In this document: in pieces, positions 8,532 to 17,542 of the stretch
Position numbering within the stretch: the first letter of the stretch is position 1
How the letters are laid out: each line of letters starts with the position of its first letter
NCBI GenBank assembly: GCA_032251315.1
Contig: JAVVEE010000025.1
Location: forward strand, 1-32,145
Direction of reading: 5' to 3'
Origin: LH-M37 sp032251315
GTDB taxonomy: Bacteria; Pseudomonadota; Gammaproteobacteria; SZUA-229
Length of the DNA stretch: 32,145 nt
Translations under genes and position numbers: made by a program
Notes under the pieces: generated by a model
Seen by the model: the letters and a program-made list of their open reading frames with translations, nothing else
What the model was told of the DNA's origin: nothing
Databases searched by the model: none

Positions 8532-8761
8532 GAAAATGAGGGTTAATAATCGCTTGGATCTGAGCCACCAGCATATTAAGGCATGAAAGCGCGCATCCTT
8601 ATGAACCATAAAAATATTAAGGTTACTGCCTTTGTCATTGAGCTGAAAAGACTTGCTGCCGGGGTCCGTTATTTCGGAAGGGGCACAGAGAGCGATAGCC
8701 ATGCAGAGTTTTAGATTAGCGCGTTAAATAATAATAGTGTGTAAGATAACATGATTATAAA
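8532..8761. other. Non-coding stretch between tusA and rmuC
   Basis: The region between the divergent tusA and rmuC starts is about 350 bp. Apart from the tusA promoter, the dyad at 8470-8503 and the palindrome at 8762-8779, I see no supported gene. A 73-codon frame on the minus strand (8481-8702) has no ribosome-binding site or recognisable protein features. The part nearest rmuC is AT-rich and presumably holds its promoter. Confidence 0.5.
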
Positions 8762-8779
8762 TGCATGAATATTCATGCA
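8762..8779. promoter_or_regulatory. Perfect 18-bp palindrome upstream of rmuC
   Basis: TGCATGAATATTCATGCA is a perfect 18-bp palindrome ending 16 bp before the rmuC ATG. Length and symmetry fit a dimeric repressor site. The half-site TGCATGAAT matches no regulator I can name with confidence; it resembles an ArgR box only loosely, because the spacing is shorter. Confidence 0.5.
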
Positions 8780-8795
8780 AAAAATGTGATGATTT

Positions 8796-10025
8796 ATGAA
8801 CATGAATATTAACAATATAACGCTCGTGGATCTGATAATGCTGGCACTGCTGTTGCTGGTCGTCGTGCTGCTATGGCGCATGCGCGGGCAACAGCTGCGC
8901 ACCGATATGCGCAACGAGGAACAGAACCGGCAGTTTCAGAATATTGAAACCCGGTTGCGGGAAAGCCGTGAATCACAGCTCACCAGCCTGGCCGGCATGC
9001 AGGGAAAATTCGAGCAGCGCTTTGGTGAAATGCAGCATAGCATCGAGAAGCGATTGGGCGAGATGTCGCAAATCAGCATTGAAAAATCGGCGGACTCCAA
9101 CAGGAAAATGCAGGAGATGCTGCATCAGCGCCTGAACGAGATCAGCGGTCAGGTGGAAAAGCGCCTGAGCAAGGGCTTTGAAAAAACTACCGAAACCTTT
9201 GTCGATGTCGTGAAGCGGCTGGCTAAAATTGACGAAGCGCAGAAAAGAATTACCGAGCTTTCCACCAGCGTGGTGAGCTTGCAGGAGGTGCTGTCGGACA
9301 AACGCTCGCGCGGTGCTTTTGGCGAAGTGCAGATGGCGGCGCTGGTGCGCAACATGATGCCGGAGAGCAACTTCTCCCTGCAACATACGCTGTCCAACGG
9401 CACGCGTGTGGACTGCATGCTGTTCCTGCCCGAGCCCACCGGCGATCTGGCGATCGATTCCAAATTCCCGCTGGACTCCTACAAGCGCATGATGGATAAC
9501 GAGATGGCCGAATCAGACAGGCAAAGTGCAGAGCGGCAGTTCCGTCAGGACGTGAAAAAACACATCAAGGACATAGCTGACAAGTACATCATTCCCGGTG
9601 AAACCTCCGACAGCGCCATCATGTTTATTCCCGCCGAATCGGTGTTCGCGGAAATCCATGCCCACCAGCCCGAGCTGGTGGAAGACTCGCACCGCAAGCG
9701 CGTGTGGATGGTATCGCCCTCAACCCTGATGGCAGTTTTGACTACCGTCCGCGCCGTGCTCAAGGATGCCGCCACCCGAAAACAGGTGCATTTGATCCAG
9801 GAGCACCTGGTCGGGCTGTCGAAAGACTTTGGCCGCTTCAAAAAACGTATGGATAATTTGTCCAACCATATTCGCATGGCCAACGACGACGTGAAGGAAG
9901 TCAGCACCTCCGCAAACAAAATCAGCAGCCGTTTCGAGAAAATAGAAAAAGTCGAACTGGATCACGAAGACATCGACCTGCTGGACGAGGATTTAGATGA
10001 TGGCGATGACAGTGATACGGAATAA
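8796..10025 (+). CDS. rmuC: RmuC family DNA recombination protein
   Basis: The RmuC family limits DNA rearrangement at inverted repeats. The 409-residue protein has one N-terminal membrane anchor (about residues 8-27, LVDLIMLALLLLVVVLLW). A long coiled-coil region (about 30-165) follows, with repeated ETRLRES and EKRLGEM type heptads. The conserved nuclease-like domain has RGAFGEVQMAALVRNMMPESNF, then VDCMLFLPEP and LAIDSKFPLDSYKRM; the Asp/Asp-Ser-Lys pattern is the expected PD-(D/E)XK-like active region. The tail is very acidic (DHEDIDLLDEDLDDGDDSD). Three Met codons lie at the start and none has a strong Shine-Dalgarno sequence, so the exact start could be two codons later. Confidence 0.92.
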   Translation: MNMNINNITLVDLIMLALLLLVVVLLWRMRGQQLRTDMRNEEQNRQFQNIETRLRESRESQLTSLAGMQGKFEQRFGEMQHSIEKRLGEMSQISIEKSADSNRKMQEMLHQRLNEISGQVEKRLSKGFEKTTETFVDVVKRLAKIDEAQKRITELSTSVVSLQEVLSDKRSRGAFGEVQMAALVRNMMPESNFSLQHTLSNGTRVDCMLFLPEPTGDLAIDSKFPLDSYKRMMDNEMAESDRQSAERQFRQDVKKHIKDIADKYIIPGETSDSAIMFIPAESVFAEIHAHQPELVEDSHRKRVWMVSPSTLMAVLTTVRAVLKDAATRKQVHLIQEHLVGLSKDFGRFKKRMDNLSNHIRMANDDVKEVSTSANKISSRFEKIEKVELDHEDIDLLDEDLDDGDDSDTE

Positions 10026-10042
10026 AAAAAAGGACAAAAGCG

Positions 10043-10189
10043 TTCACCGCAGAGGCGCAGAGATTGCAGGGGAAAATCGTAGTTGATTTATGTATAACTC
10101 TGAAATTAGTTATAGGGTGCATTTGAAAATCTATAAATTAAATTTGTTTTATATGAAAACAAGCTTTTCTCTGCGCTCTCTGCGGTGAA
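10043..10189. repeat. 147-bp repeat element with inverted ends
   Basis: The left end TTCACCGCAGAGGCGCAGAG (10043-10062) matches the inverted right end near 10168-10189, which reads TTCACCGCAGAGAGCGCAGA on the other strand; the difference is a small indel. The interior is AT-rich and non-coding. A copy of one end recurs at 21752-21772 upstream of moaC, so this is a dispersed family in this genome. It fills the rmuC-permease spacer. Confidence 0.65.
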
Positions 10190-10231
10190 AATCAGTCTTT
10201 ACGTTTTATTAATACAATAAGGGGATAAAAA

Positions 10232-11278
10232 ATGCAGGAGTCAGGTTTTTCGAAAACATCAAGGGCGGTGCTGGTCATCGCCGCGCTGGTCATTATTATT
10301 GCCGGCATGAAGCAGGCCGCGCCTTTGCTGGTGCCGTTTTTTCTTTCGGTGTTTATCGCGATTCTGTGTTTTCCGGTGATGCTGGGTTTGCAGAGAATCG
10401 GCGTTGGCGAGCATACCTCACTGGTGCTGGTGGTCGTGCTGGTGCTGATTGCCGGGCTGGCCATGGCTGTGCTGATCGGCAGTTCCGTAGATGATTTTTC
10501 CAGAAATCTGCCTTCCTATCAGGCGCGTATTTCGCAGCAGTGGCAGGCCTTTATCCAGTGGCTGGCGACGCAGGGTGTGATGCTGCCGGCGGGTTACCTG
10601 AGCAGCAACCTTGATCCGAAAGCAGCCATGAATATGGTGGTCTCCATTCTTTCCGGCTTCGGCAATGTACTGGCCAATTCATTTTTAATACTGTTGACCG
10701 TTATTTTTATTCTGCTGGAAGGCGCGCATTTTTCAGAGAAGCTGGCCGCCATTAGTGGCGGTAAAAAAGGCGGTGAGTTTTCTGCCGTGTTCACCGAAAA
10801 GCTCAGGAAGTACATGAGCATAAAAACCGGCACGAGTGCACTGACAGGACTTCTGGTTGCGCTCTGGTTGTGGGCGTTGGGGGTTGATTATCCGGCCTTA
10901 TGGGGCGTGCTGGCTTTCATGCTGAATTATGTACCCACTATCGGCTCCATCATCGCAGCGGTACCGGTGGTGTTGCTGGCGCTGGTGCAGCTGGGCACGG
11001 GCAGCGCCATTCTGGTCATGGCCGGTTACATGGTGATTAATGTTGTGGTCGGCAATGTAATCGAACCCAAATATATGGGCAGGGGCCTGGGGCTGTCCAC
11101 GCTGGTGGTGTTTCTTTCGCTGGTGTTCTGGGGCTGGGTGCTGGGAACGGCCGGCATGCTGTTATCGGTGCCCTTAACGGTCGCGGTAAAGCTGGCGCTG
11201 GACAGCAAGAGAGAGAGTGCGTGGCTGGGCACGCTGCTGGGCCCTGTCAGTGAAACATCCGCCGAGCCATTATCATAA
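10232..11278 (+). CDS. AI-2E/PerM family transporter
   Basis: This 348-residue inner-membrane protein has the layout of the AI-2E transporter (PerM/TqsA/YdiK) family. Two or three N-terminal helices (VLVIAALVIIIAGMKQAAPLLVPFFLSVFIAILCFP, then LVLVVVLVLIAGLAMAVLIG) precede a soluble stretch (about residues 90-145). A block of C-terminal helices follows, containing the family motif VDYPALWGVLAFMLNYVPTIGSIIAAVP and later VVGNVIEPKYMGRGLGLSTLVVFLSLVFWGWVLG. Members export small molecules or act as Na+/H+ antiporters; the substrate cannot be read from sequence. A strong AAGGGGAT ribosome-binding site lies upstream. Confidence 0.9.
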   Translation: MQESGFSKTSRAVLVIAALVIIIAGMKQAAPLLVPFFLSVFIAILCFPVMLGLQRIGVGEHTSLVLVVVLVLIAGLAMAVLIGSSVDDFSRNLPSYQARISQQWQAFIQWLATQGVMLPAGYLSSNLDPKAAMNMVVSILSGFGNVLANSFLILLTVIFILLEGAHFSEKLAAISGGKKGGEFSAVFTEKLRKYMSIKTGTSALTGLLVALWLWALGVDYPALWGVLAFMLNYVPTIGSIIAAVPVVLLALVQLGTGSAILVMAGYMVINVVVGNVIEPKYMGRGLGLSTLVVFLSLVFWGWVLGTAGMLLSVPLTVAVKLALDSKRESAWLGTLLGPVSETSAEPLS

Positions 11279-11301
11279 ACAATCACTCATTAGCACTAAT
11301 C

Positions 11302-11502
11302 ATGAAGCAGGCGATCACAGGTTTTAATCAGGACATCTACGGCGACTGGGTCGCTGAGCTGGCCTGCGGACACGCTCAGCACGTGCGTCACAATCCGCCC
11401 TGGCAGAGCCGCCCATGGGTCGTGGCCGAATCGGGTCGGCAAAAAATGCTCGGTGTCGAACTCGGCTGCGTGCTGTGCGACAGAGAAACGAGTAAAGAGT
11501 GA
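11302..11502 (+). CDS. DUF3565 family small zinc-ribbon-like protein
   Basis: The 66-residue protein reads MKQAITGFNQDIYGDWVAELACGHAQHVRHNPPWQSRPWV and ends LGCVLCDRETSKE. The paired CGH and CVLC motifs suggest a small metal-binding fold, and the overall pattern is that of the DUF3565 family, whose function is unknown. It follows the permease by 23 bp and may share its transcript. No clear Shine-Dalgarno sequence precedes the ATG. Confidence 0.8.
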   Translation: MKQAITGFNQDIYGDWVAELACGHAQHVRHNPPWQSRPWVVAESGRQKMLGVELGCVLCDRETSKE

Positions 11503-11621
11503 TGGCTGGACTAAGGGCTATAAAATAAAAACTAAACATATGACCGACTGGCATAAATTTAAAATGCGGCTAATCTTTAAAGGTGGGTAAGTTAAGGATG
11601 TCTGACTACAAGCGTCATCCG

Positions 11622-11670
11622 TTAGTTTAACCTGAATCCGCGGTTTAGTCACGGATTCAGGTTAAACTAA
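11622..11670. promoter_or_regulatory. Perfect 19-bp stem hairpin upstream of the chemotaxis transducer
   Basis: TTAGTTTAACCTGAATCCG (11622-11640) is repeated exactly in inverted orientation at 11652-11670, with an 11-nt loop. There is no U-tract on either strand, so it is not a standard intrinsic terminator. It ends 39 bp before the MCP start codon, so it may act on that gene's leader RNA or as a bidirectional barrier. Confidence 0.65.
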
Positions 11671-11709
11671 AAAACAGGTCGGTTAGAAAAAACGATAGAG
11701 AATCAGTAA

Positions 11710-13266
11710 ATGAAAATACGTGATTGCAGCATTGCGATGAAAGTCATCATCTCATCGTCAGTGTCACTGACATTGGTCATTCTTACTGCCCTCTGGACCT
11801 ATTATCTGAGTAATGAAGTCCATTCACTCGCCTCCATGGCTAAGGTGGATGGCATTATCCTCGCTCGTGCTGCCCAGCAGATGGACAAGGATGTCATCCG
11901 TATTCAACAGAAACTGACTCAAGTTTCTGCAACACGTGGCAGCAATAAACCGAACAATACTACTGCTCAGGTCAGTGAGAGTTATCAGTCACTGCTCTCC
12001 GGCCTGTCCACCTTCGAAGATCACTACAGAAAAAATAATGACAAAGAAAGACTGCAAGCGGTGGTACGTCTCCAGCAGCAGACTGATGAGTATTATCGTC
12101 TGGGCATGAACTTGGCAAATGTCTATGTTGAAGAGGGAGCTGCAGCGGGCAATAAAATCATGCCGCCCTTCAACCAGCAGGCTGAAATCCTTAGCGCTGC
12201 AATAAAGCCACTCGCCGAACATCAATACGATATTATGTCACGCGAACTGGAGGATGTATCGGGCGCGCTATCGCGGCTTATGAAAGGCGAACTCATTGTA
12301 TTTATGCTTATAGGGCTGTCGATCATTGCCGGTGCGTTAATAATATTGCGGAGGCTCACCGCCCATATGCGTCAAAGTCAGGCCATCATTGAAAAACTGG
12401 CCAAAGGAGAGTTGATCGGTCAGCCGGCACTGGCAGATGGCAAGGATGAAATGGGTAAACTGATGGGCGCACTGGGTGATCTGTATCTGCATCTGCAAGT
12501 CATTGTGGGCGGTGTCAATGACACTTCCGATCAGATCAGGGACACCGCCTATGAAATCTCAACCGATAACGTAAATTTGTCTGAATTAATCGCCAGGCAG
12601 AACATAACACTGCATGAAACCGCCGGTAGCATGACCCAAATCACCCGTTCAGTGCAGGACAATGCTGAAAATGCAGAGCAGGCCAGCGAGCTGGCAAATA
12701 ATGCAACCGAAGTGGCACGCGAAGGCGCGCTGGCGATTACCAATACCATCGGCAGCATGGGCCAGGTGGATGCCAGCAGCAAGAAAATATCAGAAATTAC
12801 CGCCGTGATTGACAGTATCGCCTTTCAAACCAACCTGCTGGCGCTGAACGCTTCGGTGGAAGCAGCCCGTGCAGGCGACGGCGGCAGGGGCTTTGCAGTA
12901 GTGGCCAATGAAGTGCGCAATCTGGCGCAACGCTCGGCGGCGTCCGCCAAAGAAATTAAACAGCTGATTGAAGAAAGTGTGATCAGGGTCGATGCCTTCA
13001 GCCAGCAGGTTGATGCTTCCGGCGAAGCCCTGGGCGAAATTGTGGGCGCAGTCAGGCAGGTTTCTGATGTGGTGGAAAAAATCGCACAGGCCAGCCGTGA
13101 ACAATCGCTTAATGTGATAGAAGTAAACCGAGCCATAAGCGACATGAATGACCTGACCGAAGACAATAATGATGCTGCAACAGAAGCCGCCAACTTTTCC
13201 ACCCGACTGAAAGATCAGGCTGACCATCTAAGCAACCTCATGAACTTTTTCAAGGTGTCACTTTGA
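11710..13266 (+). CDS. Methyl-accepting chemotaxis protein
   Basis: This 518-residue transducer has TM1 at about residues 11-32, a periplasmic helical sensor (about 33-190) and TM2 at about 193-214. A HAMP-type linker and a cytoplasmic signalling domain follow. The highly conserved hairpin tip IDSIAFQTNLLALNASVEAARAGDGGRGFAVVANEVRNLAQRSA lies at about residues 367-410 and binds CheA/CheW. The sensor region is a four-helix bundle type without a recognisable ligand motif. There is no C-terminal CheR-tethering pentapeptide. No che genes lie nearby; it is convergent with the OmpR-type regulator. A perfect 19-bp hairpin precedes it. Confidence 0.95.
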   Translation: MKIRDCSIAMKVIISSSVSLTLVILTALWTYYLSNEVHSLASMAKVDGIILARAAQQMDKDVIRIQQKLTQVSATRGSNKPNNTTAQVSESYQSLLSGLSTFEDHYRKNNDKERLQAVVRLQQQTDEYYRLGMNLANVYVEEGAAAGNKIMPPFNQQAEILSAAIKPLAEHQYDIMSRELEDVSGALSRLMKGELIVFMLIGLSIIAGALIILRRLTAHMRQSQAIIEKLAKGELIGQPALADGKDEMGKLMGALGDLYLHLQVIVGGVNDTSDQIRDTAYEISTDNVNLSELIARQNITLHETAGSMTQITRSVQDNAENAEQASELANNATEVAREGALAITNTIGSMGQVDASSKKISEITAVIDSIAFQTNLLALNASVEAARAGDGGRGFAVVANEVRNLAQRSAASAKEIKQLIEESVIRVDAFSQQVDASGEALGEIVGAVRQVSDVVEKIAQASREQSLNVIEVNRAISDMNDLTEDNNDAATEAANFSTRLKDQADHLSNLMNFFKVSL

Positions 13267-13289
13267 GGGTTGCTGGAATAAAATATAGT

Positions 13290-13310
13290 TGCCAACTGCC
13301 AACTGCCAAC
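13290..13310. repeat. Three tandem TGCCAAC heptamers (copy 1)
   Basis: TGCCAAC is repeated three times without change and followed by TAT. The same block followed by TAT occurs at 18601-18621. Both copies lie just beyond the 3' end of a leftward gene, in a spacer between convergent genes. Confidence 0.8.
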
Positions 13311-13324
13311 TATCTCTTAATTCG

Positions 13325-14065
13325 TCAGGACTTCGCCGGAGATTTATAAAAATAGATGTCAGCGGTAAGCTGGTATCCCTTGTTTCTGATGGTCTTTATA
13401 AGCTCGGGATTTTTGGGATCTTTTTCGATTTTTTTTCTTATTTTTGAAATGGCCATATCAGCGGAACGATCCAGCGGACACCATTCACGGCCTGACATCA
13501 GCGCAAGAATATCATCGCGAGTGAGTACCTTATGCGGTCTGCGGACCAGGGCTTCCAGCACCTGGTATTCATTTCCGGTAATGTAAGTGGGCCGGCCGTC
13601 CGGCGAAGTGAGGGTCTGATCAATGGTGTTGAGCATCCAGCCTGCAAAGCAGATCTTGTGTTTATGAACAGTGAAAGCAGCCGGCTTGTTTTTCCTGAAT
13701 CGTCGCAATACGGAATGAATACGAGCGATTAACTCCTGCTCTTCAAAAGGCTTAGTGATGTAGTCATCGGCGCCAATGTCCAGGCCATTAACTTTGTCAC
13801 TGATATCGGCTCTGGCAGTGAGGAAAATAATCGGGATATCCGAAATCTGACGAATTTCCTTAGCCAGCTCCAGGCCGCTTTTGCCCGGTAACATTATGTC
13901 GAGCAGGATCAGGCTGTAATTATCCGTTTTAAGATGTTGATGTAATTCGTCACCATTATGTACAGTCTGGGAAATAAAGTGGGCCCGTTCCAGATAACGG
14001 CTGATAAGCCGACTTAGTCGACGATCATCTTCAACAATAAGAATTTTAGGCTCAGGAGTGTCCAT
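13325..14065 (-). CDS. OmpR/PhoB family response regulator
   Basis: The 246-residue protein has an N-terminal receiver with acidic pair Asp13/Asp14, phosphoacceptor Asp56 (LILLDIMLPGKSG), the conserved Thr in FLTA and Lys in ITKPF. A C-terminal winged-helix domain of the OmpR/PhoB type follows from about residue 140 (GNEYQVLEALVRRPHKVLTRDDIL, then DRSADMAISKIRKKIE, then IKTIRNKGYQL). It should be a cytosolic, DNA-binding transcription factor. No dedicated cognate kinase gene is adjacent. The next gene upstream on the same strand, 213 bp away, is the large hybrid kinase, which may be its input via the REC-Hpt protein. Confidence 0.94.
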   Translation of the reverse strand: MDTPEPKILIVEDDRRLSRLISRYLERAHFISQTVHNGDELHQHLKTDNYSLILLDIMLPGKSGLELAKEIRQISDIPIIFLTARADISDKVNGLDIGADDYITKPFEEQELIARIHSVLRRFRKNKPAAFTVHKHKICFAGWMLNTIDQTLTSPDGRPTYITGNEYQVLEALVRRPHKVLTRDDILALMSGREWCPLDRSADMAISKIRKKIEKDPKNPELIKTIRNKGYQLTADIYFYKSPAKS

Positions 14066-14278
14066 AATTTTATTATTACTTTATAAAATAATTAATTGAA
14101 TTGAGATCGTCCATTTTCTGCAAGCTTATTTTTCCGGTACGAAATAGCAATGCTGGAACTGATACATTATGGCATGTGGAGCATCTGCGAAAAAGAATTT
14201 AAAAAGAGTGGGAATAGCCTGCAAGCAACCGTGGTATTGAATAAAAATGCTTTTGAGTATTTTTAGAATCCGCGATCA

Positions 14279-17200
14279 TTAAAGAAGATCGCGCAGTTTG
14301 TTAATAAGGTCATGCTGGTTGTAGGGCTTTTGCAGAATCGGAAAGAGTTGCCGCGCGCAACAACTTTCTATTTGCGCTTCCATTTCTGCGGCGGTAGTTA
14401 ACAGAATCTTCAGGTCGGGGAAGCGCTTATGAGCCCAGACGGCCAGTTCACATCCGTCCATGTTACCAGGCATGACGATGTCACTGAATAACAGGCTGAT
14501 GTTGGGGTTATTGTTTAAGATGTCCTGCGCATGCTCAACATTATCCGTATCAATAATATTTAGGTTGAGTTGACTCAGCGAGCGCAGGACAAAACGTCTG
14601 ACGGCATCTCGATCTTCAACAACAAGAATGGTTTCGCAATTAAAGGGTGCATCCTCGTGATCAGAGAGTTCAATTTTTTCTGCCGCCTGCGCAGGCTGAG
14701 CAGGAAATTTCATGCTAAGGCTGGTACCGAGGCCGGGTGAACTATGAATATTAAGTTCACCATTGGATTGCTGCATAAAACCGTATACCATGCTTAGGCC
14801 CAGTCCATTGCCTTCATTTTTCTTGGTGGTGTAGAAAGGCTCAATGGCGTGTTTAAGTACCTCGCTATTCATGCCGGTACCGTTGTCTTCTAAAGTAATG
14901 AGAACGTATTCATCATCACTATTCGGGTCTCTGGTTGATGTCGCAATGATAGAGGCTTCACCCCCATTGGGCATAGCATCGCGGGCATTGATCATGACAT
15001 TAAGCAGGGCGCTTTCGAATTGAGCTGGGTCGACCTTGATAGGAGGCAGCTCATTCTGGATATCGATGGATAATTTTATACAATCGCCCAGTGTACTTCG
15101 AATTAGTTGCGCGAAGGCGATTATGGTTTCACCGGCATTAACTATTTGAGGGGTAACCGCTTTTCCCCTGGAGAAGGCCAGCAATTGCCGCGTCAGGCTG
15201 ATGCTGTCGGCGATGGCTGAACGGGTATCTTCGAGCAACTCTCTCGCATCACTCTTGCTGTCATAATGATCAGCATATAGATCTTCAAATAGCTCAAGGT
15301 TGCCCTTGGCTATGGTCATTAAATTGCCGAAGTCATGGGCTACACCGCTGGTAAGTTTACCGATCGCCTCCATTTTTTGATCGTGTGCATCCTGTTCCTG
15401 CTGTTTTAGAATGTCGGTAATATCACGAGCGGTACCTTCAATAAAGTTCGATGAGCTTTCAGAGGTCTGCATTGACAGGGCGACCCAGCGTATTTCATCA
15501 TCCTGCCGCCGCATGCGAGCATGATAGCTAACCAGATGGCCGTCGTTTTCTGCCAGTGCGCTGATAAACGTGGCGTACTCATCGAAATTAATAAAGAGGT
15601 CGCTGAATTTTTTGCCGTTAAGCTCAAGCGGTGACAGCTTTAGTAGTTCAGTGACAGAATCAGAACTCATGGTGACGCGGCCAAACTTGTTGATGCGAAA
15701 GAAAGTGTCCTGCAGGTTGCTGAGAATGCCGCGCATATCACTCTCGGAGTCCAGCAGCTTTTCGTGCATTATTTTCTGGGGGGTGATATCAGTGATAATG
15801 CCTTCAGCTGCAATCACTGTGCCGTCAGCGTCCCTGATGAGCACATTGTTCTGGTTAAGCCAGCGTGTCTCGCCCGATTTTTTCCTGATGGAATATTCAA
15901 ATCCATTGTTATTTTTGCCCTGTTTAAATGCCTGCCACTGAGCAAAAAAATGGGGTTTATTTTCAGAGTTGATAACATTCTCAAATAGCCAGTCCACGTC
16001 CTTGAATTCATCGGGGCGATAATCAAAAATATTTATGGATGCGGGGCTGATGTATTCGAACTTTTCATCGGGTAATGAAACTCTGAAAATAACACCGGGC
16101 GCATTTTCAGCAAGGCGCCTGAATCGGGCTTCGCTTTCCAGCAAGGCAAGCGTGGTTATTTTCTGTTCTGTAATATCCTTAATGGTGCCGGCAATCTCAA
16201 TCACTTCGCCCTTTTCATTACCAATCCCGGTGCCTTGCAGATAAGCATAACGAAGCATTCCTTCTGAGGTAAGGAAACGAAATTCAATGCTATGGGTTCC
16301 GCCGGAGTGGAGGATGGATTGATGAAAAGATTTGAGTAATTTCATATCTTTTTTATAGACAATATTGGAGAAATAGGAAAAAGAAGGAATGAAGCTGGAC
16401 GGACTTTTGTTGAAGAGTTTGAAAACTTCATTAGACCAGTTCATCCGATCAGTCGCCAAATTCAATGTCCAGTTTCCCAGCTGACCAATATGCTGCGCCT
16501 GACGGAGCAGGTCTTCACTTTGGCTGAGGTTTCTGGTGAGGAGATGCTGGGAAAATATCCCGCTCAATCGCTCGGCAATACTTTTGAAAGTCTCACGATC
16601 ATCAGTGCTCCATGCCGGAGCTATGGAGCACTGATGCAGGCACAGAAAATAGGATTGTTTCTTTCCCCGGTATAGCGGTACCAGCATCTGGGCAAAGGCA
16701 GAAAACAAATATTGTCCGCCCTGCTGTAAATTCACAGTGTTGCTGTTAAGTGCAGCAGGTGAGCCATCATTAATAATATCCGACTTATGCTTTATTTCCA
16801 GCCACAACTGATCTTCATAACCATGTAGTGAAGGGGTGTCGTTAAGCAGTGCCTCGTAGGGAATATTCGTTCTTGCGGAGCTGTTATCAGAAAAGGCAAT
16901 TATGCATGCTCTATCCGCAGTAAAGATATCGAGCATGATCTCCAGTGCATTTTGTAAGATGAGATCCCGATTAGAATGCTGGGTAATCAGTTGGGAGATG
17001 CGCTCCAGGTGCGCCAGATGTTTCTCGCGGCGTTTAAGCTTGCTAAATGCGGTTTTGGCCCTGAGCACATATTGAACCCGATAAGGAAATACGCTCCAGT
17101 TGATGGGCTTGTTAATAAAATCGGTTCCACCAAGGCGGAAAGCTTTGGCAATAGAATCCGAATCATCAAGCCCGGTTACCATAATAATGGCAATACCACT

Positions 17201-17458
17201 ATCATCATGGTTTTTACGTATTTCTGCACAAACCTCATAGCCGTTCATTTCCGGCATTCTGACATCCAGCAGGACAACATCGGGTGGTTGTTGGGCTATA
17301 GCTTTTAGCGCTTCGTAACCATCAGCCGCTTCTTCAATTATGTAACTATCCTGGGCCAGCGACTCTCTCATCAGAAGCCTCATGACCGGATCATTGTCCA
17401 CAATTAAGACACGTGATTTAGATGATGAATTATCCTGATATTGCATAAAGTGGCTCAT
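14279..17458 (-). CDS. Soluble multi-domain hybrid histidine kinase (REC-GAF-PAS-kinase-REC)
   Basis: This 1059-residue protein has no membrane segment. An N-terminal receiver (residues about 17-135) has acceptor Asp65 (VVLLDVRMPEMNG). It is followed by a GAF-like region (about 150-320) and at least three PAS/PAC repeats (about 335-440, 450-570, 580-690), marked by GTIKDITEQK, GIITDITPQK and GTARDITDI. The kinase core has His708 in SGVAHDFGNLM, then an ATPase domain with NVMINARDAMPNGG, DNGTGM and EGNGLGLSMVYG. A C-terminal receiver has Asp993 (LLFSDIVMPG). The H-box reads HDFGN where most relatives have HDFNN. There is no Hpt domain. It is divergently transcribed from the REC-Hpt gene across an 84-bp spacer. 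Confidence 0.94.
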   Translation of the reverse strand: MSHFMQYQDNSSSKSRVLIVDNDPVMRLLMRESLAQDSYIIEEAADGYEALKAIAQQPPDVVLLDVRMPEMNGYEVCAEIRKNHDDSGIAIIMVTGLDDSDSIAKAFRLGGTDFINKPINWSVFPYRVQYVLRAKTAFSKLKRREKHLAHLERISQLITQHSNRDLILQNALEIMLDIFTADRACIIAFSDNSSARTNIPYEALLNDTPSLHGYEDQLWLEIKHKSDIINDGSPAALNSNTVNLQQGGQYLFSAFAQMLVPLYRGKKQSYFLCLHQCSIAPAWSTDDRETFKSIAERLSGIFSQHLLTRNLSQSEDLLRQAQHIGQLGNWTLNLATDRMNWSNEVFKLFNKSPSSFIPSFSYFSNIVYKKDMKLLKSFHQSILHSGGTHSIEFRFLTSEGMLRYAYLQGTGIGNEKGEVIEIAGTIKDITEQKITTLALLESEARFRRLAENAPGVIFRVSLPDEKFEYISPASINIFDYRPDEFKDVDWLFENVINSENKPHFFAQWQAFKQGKNNNGFEYSIRKKSGETRWLNQNNVLIRDADGTVIAAEGIITDITPQKIMHEKLLDSESDMRGILSNLQDTFFRINKFGRVTMSSDSVTELLKLSPLELNGKKFSDLFINFDEYATFISALAENDGHLVSYHARMRRQDDEIRWVALSMQTSESSSNFIEGTARDITDILKQQEQDAHDQKMEAIGKLTSGVAHDFGNLMTIAKGNLELFEDLYADHYDSKSDARELLEDTRSAIADSISLTRQLLAFSRGKAVTPQIVNAGETIIAFAQLIRSTLGDCIKLSIDIQNELPPIKVDPAQFESALLNVMINARDAMPNGGEASIIATSTRDPNSDDEYVLITLEDNGTGMNSEVLKHAIEPFYTTKKNEGNGLGLSMVYGFMQQSNGELNIHSSPGLGTSLSMKFPAQPAQAAEKIELSDHEDAPFNCETILVVEDRDAVRRFVLRSLSQLNLNIIDTDNVEHAQDILNNNPNISLLFSDIVMPGNMDGCELAVWAHKRFPDLKILLTTAAEMEAQIESCCARQLFPILQKPYNQHDLINKLRDLL

Positions 17459-17542
17459 TGTTGATTTATACTTAATGTATCATTCGATTGTACATAAGTA
17501 GAATGTTTTTGACTTTAATCTACTGTTATTTAAGGAGGTAAA
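17459..17542. promoter_or_regulatory. Shared divergent promoter region, hybrid kinase / REC-Hpt
   Basis: Only 84 bp, AT-rich, separate the start codons of the two divergent phosphorelay genes, so their promoters overlap or lie back to back. A consensus AAGGAGGT (17532-17539) serves the rightward gene. No clear operator dyad is visible. Confidence 0.55.

Noticed and set aside
8481..8702. 73-codon minus-strand frame between tusA and rmuC
   Set aside because: No ribosome-binding site, no family features, and it overlaps the tusA promoter and dyad; more likely chance.
8762..8779. ArgR box upstream of rmuC
   Set aside because: The half-sites are too close together compared with the ArgR consensus and no arginine genes are nearby.
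13290..13310. Tandem TGCCAAC block as a CRISPR or iteron array
   Set aside because: Only three 7-bp units with no spacers and no nearby cas or replication genes.
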